Assembly: GCA_905221615.1 (NCBI GenBank)
Contig: CAJNDT010003835.1
Span: forward strand, 1-64,000
Source of the DNA: Symbiodinium sp. CCMP2592
Lineage: Eukaryota > Sar > Dinophyceae > Suessiales > Symbiodiniaceae
Direction: 5' to 3'
DNA: 64,000 nt
The position numbers and the translations under genes are program-made. Position 1 is the first letter of the stretch. Every line of letters starts with the position of its first letter. The notes under the pieces are model-generated. The model ran no database searches and was not told the origin of the DNA. It was given only the letters and a program-made list of their open reading frames with translations. This document shows positions 58,026 through 64,000 of the stretch, piece after piece.

Positions 58026-58977
58026 GGCCGGAACAGATCATACAAGAGCGGCGGAATTTTCTGGAAGGTATCTCCACCAGATCTGAACAGGACTTCTTGA
58101 GCTGTGCAGAGTTATGGTATCGAGAGGTGTGGCTGACGGTTCGGAATTTGTGCACGGTGCTTAACTCCAAAACCCCTCATGCACGACATGGGCTCACCTG
58201 GCTCTTGCCAGATTTTTTTTGCTCTTTTAGCAGAGACCCATTTGCAACATTCCTTGCCTCCGCCTTGCTTCTGGTTGCATTTTGCTGTTGCTAGACTTGC
58301 TGTTTCGTTCCCTCAAAAGAAACCGTCCGAACTTTTCGCTGTCGCACCGGAGGTTGCACCTCTCCTTCAGTTTTTCTCTCTTTGAGTCAGTTCCATCGTG
58401 CAATCGGAGTCTTGGATGCTTTTGTTGCTCATCAAATTCCGCATTTCCGCGCAACACAGACCCGTGCCGCCTCCGCGCAACACAGGCCGTGGTGGTTTCT
58501 AAAGTCAGGAAACATGCGGACGAGGATTCTGCTTTCCAGACGCTGTTCGTGAAAAGTGCCATTTGATCTTGGTGTTTTCAGTCTGCCTTCTGCTGTTGAA
58601 GTGCTTTCTATTCAGGTTAGTAACCGCGCTCTTTCGGCTCAAGAAACAGATCAAGTGCTGCACGTTCTGGTAGCGGACTCCTGAGGAGCTGTGAAGCGCC
58701 ACAGCCTCACCTGCACAAGGTTGGAGTTGAGAGTTCTCCCAGACCGTACCTGTGCCTGAGAAAGACCAGGACCTTGACTTGTTTGGACCAGATCCTGTTG
58801 TCCTCTGAGCCTGCCTGCAGTTCAAAGCTGGAAGTGTTCTCGCTGTGTCTCGCCTGTTCGACCACCAGTGCCGCGGACGTCCACTTTAGGTGCGGACCAA
58901 CTGCAACACACGCGGCTCCAAATGTGGGGTCGGACAATCCAAGCAATTTGGCTTCGCTTAAGTGGCCCCCCTCTGTA
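58026..58977 (+). repeat. Retroelement LTR/leader-like block, copy 2
   Basis: Direct copy of 56311-57375 with an internal deletion of about 125 bp (copy 1 bases near 56690-56815 are missing) and a small insertion. The downstream part is offset by exactly 1,596 bp and is nearly identical. PBS core at 58668-58677 and GGCTCAAG at 58636-58643. Confidence 0.85.
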
Positions 58978-59315
58978 GCAGGTGTGGGAATTCGTGACTG
59001 GAACAGTCACGTCTCGTCGAAATTTTTGCATCTCTCCCAACATTGCAACAGCTTTTTGCTGTTAATCACGCGTCATACGTCTTTCATTGTGGGAATCTTA
59101 TTTCTAGACTCGGAAAGTGGGTGCACTTTGCGAATCTTTCCACCCAGACAAGGCTTGTAAGCGGTGGAACTTCTTTTTGCTCACATACAAGCGATTTTGG
59201 TGGCGCGAGACTGTCCTGAACATGCTGCACCTCATGCGAGCGAGGGCGGGTCCTACTGAGAGGAGGCGCAGCTGAGACGAAGAGCGATGATGCATCCTCC
59301 GAGACTCGCATTCTG
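58978..59315. other. No recognisable gene
   Basis: Contains a small inverted repeat (gtgactggaacagtcac) at about 58994-59010. Nothing else stands out. Confidence 0.4.
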
Positions 59316-60170
59316 TTGATCACGCAGAACTCCGGAGTCTTGGAAGTCACTGTAGATCTTTCTTGTGAAGACTTGTCCGAGGTGCGTGTGCGCAACCGGG
59401 AGGTAAAGTGCTGCGAGGTGGCGGCCTCCGTCGATCAGGTTCTTGAGAGGGACGCCATTCGGTTTGCGGAAATCGCTTCTCTCTTCGGGAGGATTCAATT
59501 TCTTGAAGGGCAGCTTCTGGGACGTATGGGGCGACCCGGCGGTATCCTCAAGCTCGGTGACTCTAAACGTCATGCCTTCCAGAATCTTCGTGAGCGTTTG
59601 CTTCATGGACCGCCTCGGGCGATCTCCGCTCGCCCACCTGGGGCTAATGTTATTGGGCGCCTGCGAGCCGGAGGGTGATAGCATGCTGTGCTCCATCGGT
59701 GGGATGCTGTATGTTGAGAGCTCCGGCAAGTGGGCCACTCGATACTTTGGCTGCCGACTGCCCGATTCGCTTGTCAAGACTTGGAGTGCTTCTGGGAAGA
59801 AACACTTGATAGGGCCCGTTGAGTTGTACGCAGTGGCGACAGCAAGACTGTTGTGGCGAGAGTATCTCGATTTCGCCAAAGGCATTTTCTTCATCGACCA
59901 CGCCGGTGTGCACGCCGCGTGTGTCAATGGATCGTCACACGATCGCCTCTGGCGGCTCATCCTTTTGAATTTTGAAGCTTGAGGAAGCGGATGCCAAACC
60001 TATGATCGCCTGGTATGCCCGCGTTCCTAGCCAAAGCAACCCTGCAGACCCTCCGTCTAGGGGGTCCAGCCTTTTCCCAGTGTGGGGCACATGCTCGAGG
60101 GATCATCCGAAGTGCTGCATATCCGGCGAGCTCTTGAGTTCGTTTGGTGAGACGGGAGATTGTTGAACGA
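59316..60170 (+). pseudogene. RT/RNase H relic of another retroelement (DIRS-like type)
   Basis: Three frames in succession. 59316-59540: EVRVRNREVKCCEVAASVDQ and LFGRIQFLEGQLLGRMGR, like the linker after an RT. 59690-59982: a degenerate RNase H core with GPVELYAVATARLLW, FFIDHAGVHAACVNGSS and a Trp-rich end. 59985-60060: WYARVPSQSNPADPPSRG, the usual end of this RNase H type. These motifs are typical of DIRS/Ngaro-like or related dinoflagellate elements. The catalytic Asp-Asn is replaced by Asp-His (IDHAG). It is a C-terminal fragment only. Confidence 0.55.
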
Positions 60171-60395
60171 GCTCAATCCTCGTGAATGATGCTCGATCGG
60201 CTTTCTCTCGAGCGTCGGATCTTTCCCGAATCGGCTGTGCCGCCTACAGAAAAAAGAGTGAGTCCGATGAGTGTGCGTTCTGCAAAGCTACAATTGTCTG
60301 CACATTTATATCCCTGTGCAATATATGATTGATTGATGTTTTGAGAATGACTCTTTTCAATTATGATATTCGTGCGAAAAGTAGCTTTAGCTATA
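60153..60395. repeat. Direct repeat copy 1 (~243 bp)
   Basis: Starts cgggagattgttgaacgagc and recurs 513 bp further on with only a few changes (gatgag versus gacgag; tatgat versus tattat). AT-rich 3' half. Confidence 0.9.
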
Positions 60396-60482
60396 AGCCT
60401 ATTTTGAAACTTGTTTCATTTGGCTTTATAGCTCAAGCTATGTTTCAAATGCGACGTTGCTTTTGAAACTCGCTTTTCGCAC
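60372..60482. repeat. Small MITE-like foldback
   Basis: GTGCGAAAAG and CTTTTCGCAC form 10-bp terminal inverted repeats around about 90 bp. Inside is a second stem, AGCTATAAGCC with GGCTTTATAGCT. No coding potential. Confidence 0.55.
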
Positions 60483-60665
60483 AACCTTCTTTGAACCTGG
60501 GGGGGGCAAACAACCTGATTTTTAACTTGTTGACTTTGCCGTGAAGCTCTCGTCATGATGCGAACCTTGATGTTGATCTTTTGAATGACTTTGCTTTCGG
60601 CAGTCATTTGTGGATCGAGTTCGCCATCTGGCGAGATTCGAAATTTTTGTCCCACCCAACCCACC

Positions 60666-60905
60666 CGGGAGATTGTTGAACGAGCTCAATCCTCGTGAAT
60701 GATGCTCGATCGGCTTTCTCTCGAGTGTCGGATCTTTCCCGAATCGGCTGTGCCGCCTACAGAAAAAAGAGTGAGTCCGACGAGTGTGCGTTCTGCAAAG
60801 CTACAATTGTCTGCACATTTATATCCCTGTGCAATATATGATTGATTGATGTTTTGAGAATGACTCTTTTCAATTATTATATTCGTGCGAAAAGTAGGTT
60901 TAGCT
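60666..60905. repeat. Direct repeat copy 2 (~240 bp)
   Basis: Second copy of 60153-60395. It ends within the left half of the small foldback (gtgcgaaaagtaggtttagctataag). 60906-61180 holds nothing recognised and may be the 3' end of the minus-strand element. Confidence 0.9.
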
Positions 60906-61177
60906 ATAAGGCTAATGGAATCAAGACAGCTGGTGAGTTGAGCCTGTGTGAGATACATGCATAAGTTGCTTTTTGTGACCCTTTGGCTGGCAGTTCACTG
61001 CAAAGACTGGGCCCGAGGCTCTGCATCGAATTGTGGATCTGACCTCGGGATACTTGGTTGCTGGCAGTTGATGCATGCTGAGTTAACCCTTAACCTAGAC
61101 TCCGATTTATTGTCTGAGCGGCTGCAAAGTCTGCTTGGGGAGCGACTCCACCATTTGGCGGGGCTCTCTTTCTGTTG

Positions 61178-62204
61178 TCAGAGCGGCCTATTGTCGCCTC
61201 CGTACTTAGTGCCTGATTTCAGACTCTGATAGTACTCTATGACAGAAGGAGGCACTTCAGTTGGGGTGAGAATCGCGCCGTTCTTGCTACGGAAAAACTT
61301 CACCCCTGCCTGTGAGGCCTTGCGTGGGTTTACTGCCACCAACATGGACGAGCTTTCTCTGAAGCCGGAGACGCCTGGTTTCCCATAGTCGCTGTCCGCC
61401 ACGAAATGGATATGCTGCCGTCCCTCCCTGCCACGTCCTCCTTTGCCGCGGCCCTTGGAGATCTTGTTTTGTGGCAGAAGGCCTTGTTGACGTATTGGGT
61501 CGTACAATCAAGGACCAGTAGGTGCCGTGGTAGAGCATTCCGGGGAGCATCTCCTGAGTGAGTTCCTCTAACACCTCTGTCGAGTTCACGTCTGAGCGAG
61601 AATGTCCTTGCAGCGCCCTGATGTACTTCTTGCCTTGGCAGTCTCCCAACTCGTACCGGCCTTTGGTGTTACGACGAACAATCTCCATGAGGTCGCCTGC
61701 CGTGGCGTTCTGGTTCTGCACTCGTGGCCATGAAACCACGTCCTCTAGCTTGGCCCAGCCTGCCGAAGTGACATTGATGTACGGTCTGTGTGTGGGGCTG
61801 TTCTTGACTCGCTGAGATTCTTCGTAGAGGTGGGGAAGAATAGAATGATCTTCTGTTCGAACATACGAGACGAACGTCACGTCCGAGACAAGGGCTGTAA
61901 TTTGCTCGTCATGTCGGAGTGCTAACCGTGCTACATTGATCAACTCTTTCGATACATTGCCTTGTCCCTGCTGAGTGTTTCCACTGTTCCCATTTTGGTT
62001 TCTGGCTGCTCCATTCCCTCGGCCTCCGCTTCCTCGTCCCCTGCTTTTGCCCCCTCGCTGTTGTCCTCTGCCTCGTTGCTGGGGAGTACCTCCACCACGC
62101 TGTCGCTTCAGGGGAGAATCTCCTCCTGACGGACCTGCGTCTCCCCGTTTAGGGGCAGAACTCTCATCCATCGATGCTCGCTGGAAGAGCTCTTGCAGAG
62201 ACAT
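61178..62204 (-). pseudogene. RG-rich + RNA 2'-phosphotransferase (Tpt1/KptA)-like domain, one frameshift
   Basis: The ATG at 62204 opens MSLQELFQRASMDESSAPK, then an RGG-type stretch (RGRGQQRGGKSRGRGSGGRG). The domain that follows has RLALRH near its start, KGRYELGD, YIRALQGHS and MLYHGTYW. After a one-base shift near 61500 it continues with IRQQGLLP, GRQHIHFVAD and a tail to 61178. These are the marks of the Tpt1/KptA family, which removes 2'-phosphates from RNA splice junctions using NAD+. Motif order and spacing match; the shift separates the HGT and HIHF motifs, so this copy is probably inactive. It follows the USP-like domain on the same strand and overlaps it by 41 bases. Confidence 0.7.
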
Positions 62205-63195
62205 TCCTCGGGAGGTTGGCTACGTCCTGGGGCTCGTGAGAGACGGCGCTGCGAGCTAGGAAGATGACGTAGCTATTTTCTTGAAGCAGGGGATCTTCGA
62301 GGGAACTGGGACTAGGGGGGTGGGAGTCATCACCAACATACCAGGCTTCTGCTGTGCGTACAGCTGAACGGTAATGGCCACTTGTGGACTCCATTCCTAG
62401 GTGTATGATCACTGCCTCTACTGTGTAGGTACAGAACGAAACTCGGGATGTGTGGTCCAGGAAGACAGGGATCTGGACTTGCTGTGGGATTGTGATGCGA
62501 GTGCGATCCTTAGCTTCACCTGCGAATCTCGGCAAGGCTAAGCACACCTGCTGTGCAGCTTCTATGAGAGCACATGAGCGCTCCTGAGACGACCATGCCA
62601 TTAGCATGTCCTGTAGGTTGGTCTTGATCGCCGTGGCAAGATGAATGGGAGAGCCCCCTGCTTCGTCGACTATCACGCCTTCCGGTACTGAGGCTCTAGT
62701 TTCCCATTGTCCAAATCTTGATGCTGAGAGATTCCGAAACACTTGCTGCAGGAACTCAGCAGAGTCATGCTGGCCTCCGTCAAAGAGCCAGCCCATGGTG
62801 AGCTCCGAGAAGACTCTGTGTTCAGGGGTTATTCTCGCAAGTTGACTGATCCGGGATGCCTCTTGGAAAGTCGCCTCTGAAGGATCTGATAGCCAGTGGA
62901 GACACTGCAGACCTGAGTTGGCATAGCAGTGGTTGCGAGTATTGGCTAGCAGGAGAAAGCCTTCCAGTCTAAACACGGGGTGAGGAATTCCTGGCGTTGA
63001 ATCTGAAGGCTTCTTTGTGACTGTCTTCGCCGATGCCGTGGACTTTGCTCGAGTATATTCGCGGGGCTGCTTGCTGAGCTGCTGGCGCTCTACCTCCTGC
63101 AGTACGTGCACCTGCAGTAATGGAACACACTGCTGAGCATGTCTACCCGGGGCATCCACACGAAGTTTGCAGTATCGACAGCTATCTCCTTTGTG
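62164..63195 (-). CDS. C2HC finger + ubiquitin-specific-protease-like domain
   Basis: The frame opens with CRYCKLR....GRHAQQC, a C2HC finger. The USP-like core then shows the Cys box NTRNHCYANSGLQ (catalytic Cys codon at 62926-62928), QHDSAEFLQQVF (as QQDAxEFL) and the His box SGHYRSAV (His codon at 62374-62376), followed by AWYVGDDS and YVIFLAR. All main USP landmarks are present, though the finger-like insert of large USPs is missing. Such an enzyme would remove ubiquitin from proteins. The preceding zinc-finger and RT-tail fragments on the same strand suggest that it is part of a retroelement polyprotein and not a host gene. There is no ATG at the start of the frame. Confidence 0.65.
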   Translation of the reverse strand, partial: HKGDSCRYCKLRVDAPGRHAQQCVPLLQVHVLQEVERQQLSKQPREYTRAKSTASAKTVTKKPSDSTPGIPHPVFRLEGFLLLANTRNHCYANSGLQCLHWLSDPSEATFQEASRISQLARITPEHRVFSELTMGWLFDGGQHDSAEFLQQVFRNLSASRFGQWETRASVPEGVIVDEAGGSPIHLATAIKTNLQDMLMAWSSQERSCALIEAAQQVCLALPRFAGEAKDRTRITIPQQVQIPVFLDHTSRVSFCTYTVEAVIIHLGMESTSGHYRSAVRTAEAWYVGDDSHPPSPSSLEDPLLQENSYVIFLARSAVSHEPQDVANLPRNVSARALPASIDG

Positions 63196-63983
63196 GAAGG
63201 AATTGATTGAGCCTTGGTTGGAGAGTTTTCTCCAGCTTGGCCATCACCTCAGGGTGCTGCTTGTTTAAATGCTGTTTGGCTCCTTTCTGGCCTACTAGGA
63301 CCTGACCACAGAGTGCACAGTGTTCCATCAGGTAATCATGGAACGCCGGATTTCGAGCGGCGCCTTCTGGATTGTCCTGGGCATCAGACTGTAGACTTTC
63401 TACGAGTGAGATCCGGTTCTGTGCTTCTAAGGGTAGCTCTTCCTGCTGTCTAAGCAAAAGCTCTACCCTAGGGCAGGTAGATGCTTCGACATGTTTGCGC
63501 AGATAAAACACTGTTCGGAATGTTGCTCGACAGGCGATGCAAGTTGCTGACCCTGGCATTGAATGCAAAATAGGATCAAATTTGGGTCCTTTCAGGCACT
63601 GCTGAGAATCTGGGTGAGCCTTCTGCAGGTGGCGACGGAAGTGCTCCGGTGCCAGAGAGACATGCTCCACATTCACCGCAGGTCAGAAGCCTATCCTCCA
63701 CATGGTGCGAGGAGAAGTCCGTGGAGAGGCCTTCCAATGCCTGGCTAACTGCCTCAGCACGCAACTTATAGTGTGGGAGAAGCTGGGGATCGGAGTGTTG
63801 CTGTCTCTTTATAAACTGGGTCATTCTCTTTTGCAGCTGCTCCTTGACGTGAGGAATCCGTAATCTCCGGAGTAACTCCTGGTTTGATTCCTTCGTTTCC
63901 TGGGAGTAACTCCGCAGGACGAATCTGAGTTGGTACATCATGTGTGAATGGAGCTTTTGCAATCCCTGCTGTGTCATCCCCAC
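63182..63983 (-). pseudogene. C-terminal RT-tail and C2H2 fingers of a retroelement, frameshifted
   Basis: 63983 to about 63640 reads MYQLRFVLRSYSQETKESNQ..LLRRLRIP and ends in LTCGECGAC. The frame then changes, so the first finger (Cys-Cys in one frame, HFRRHLQKAHPD in the other) is split. 63676-63182 carries two more C2H2-type fingers: CIACRATF...H and CALCGQVL..H..H. A further shift near 63190 joins this to the C2HC/USP frame. In dinoflagellate LINE-type proteins such fingers usually follow the RT. The RT itself would lie beyond the right edge of the window. Confidence 0.55.
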
Positions 63984-64000
63984 AACATGGAGTGCATACA

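Noticed and set aside
57595..58170. 191-codon minus-strand ORF as a gene
   Set aside because: It spans the spacer hairpins and part of a repeat copy, has no recognised motif, and is not preserved in the other copy of the repeat.

Overview
The window looks like repeat-rich nuclear DNA from a dinoflagellate, probably Symbiodiniaceae-like. No taxon-specific marker such as rRNA is present, so this rests on several weaker signs: a Lys/Ala/Met 'KAMK' repeat protein that begins MKRPAAA, exon-like blocks with non-canonical (GT, GA or GC) intron borders, long Copia-type polyproteins, LINE-like elements with divergent reverse transcriptases, and spliced-leader-like motifs (GGCTCAAG) inside LTRs. There is no bacterial-style operon, RBS or origin. 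Almost everything recognisable is transposable-element DNA, often nested.

Layout. (1) 1-16344 is one huge, nearly perfect palindrome: two arms of about 8.17 kb around a 6-bp centre (8169-8174). From the outside in, each arm holds a Copia gag start with its LTR, a fragment of an HNH/PolB-type gene, a second short-LTR retroelement with a truncated gag, a foldback element with a tandem-repeat core, a GC-rich dispersed repeat, an AT microsatellite, and host-like exons including the KAMK gene. The centre cuts an exon. (2) 15018-23940 is a nearly intact Copia-type element (element 1) with 383/386-bp LTRs, a single 2,536-codon gag-pro-int-RT-RH polyprotein, an extra C-terminal domain, an overlapping 350-codon ORF in another frame and a small membrane/Cys-rich ORF after pol. 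(3) 23941-24808 is a relic of the HNH-PolB family with two divergent genes. (4) 24809-35020 is a second Copia-type element (element 2). Its gag-pro and pol lie in different frames and are separated by accessory ORFs; it also has two membrane segments inside the polyprotein and the same extra C-terminal domain. Its 3' LTR survives only as about 22 bp.

(5) 35021-40990 is a LINE-like element with coiled-coil ORF1 and a 1,712-codon ORF2 (endonuclease, RT, RNase H, zinc motifs). (6) 41000-47590 is a related but frameshifted LINE. (7) 47668-51905 is a direct array of about 2-kb units encoding a Trp-rich region and a C2H2 finger. (8) 52018-54245 is the most complete copy of the HNH - PolB-like - SF1 helicase gene, broken by two frameshifts. 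(9) 54330-56245 holds a 162-bp tandem repeat and a third copy of the GC-rich/foldback repeats. (10) 56311-58977 is a duplicated LTR/leader-like block. (11) 59316-60170 is an RT/RNase H relic. (12) 61190-63983, minus strand, is the tail of another retroelement carrying C2H2 fingers, a ubiquitin-specific-protease-like domain and a Tpt1/KptA RNA 2'-phosphotransferase-like domain.

How the parts relate: at least four LTR-type units share the primer-binding sequence TGGTAGCGGA, so they probably prime from the same initiator-Met-type tRNA. The two Copia elements share an extra C-terminal domain with Pro-Cys and Glu-Trp-Pro motifs, tentatively cytosine-methyltransferase-like. Both also place extra ORFs between protease and integrase. 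Two retroelements have their ends inside copies of the same HNH-PolB family. The long intact Copia ORFs argue that base quality is good, so frameshifts elsewhere are probably real decay; the giant palindrome may still be an assembly artefact.
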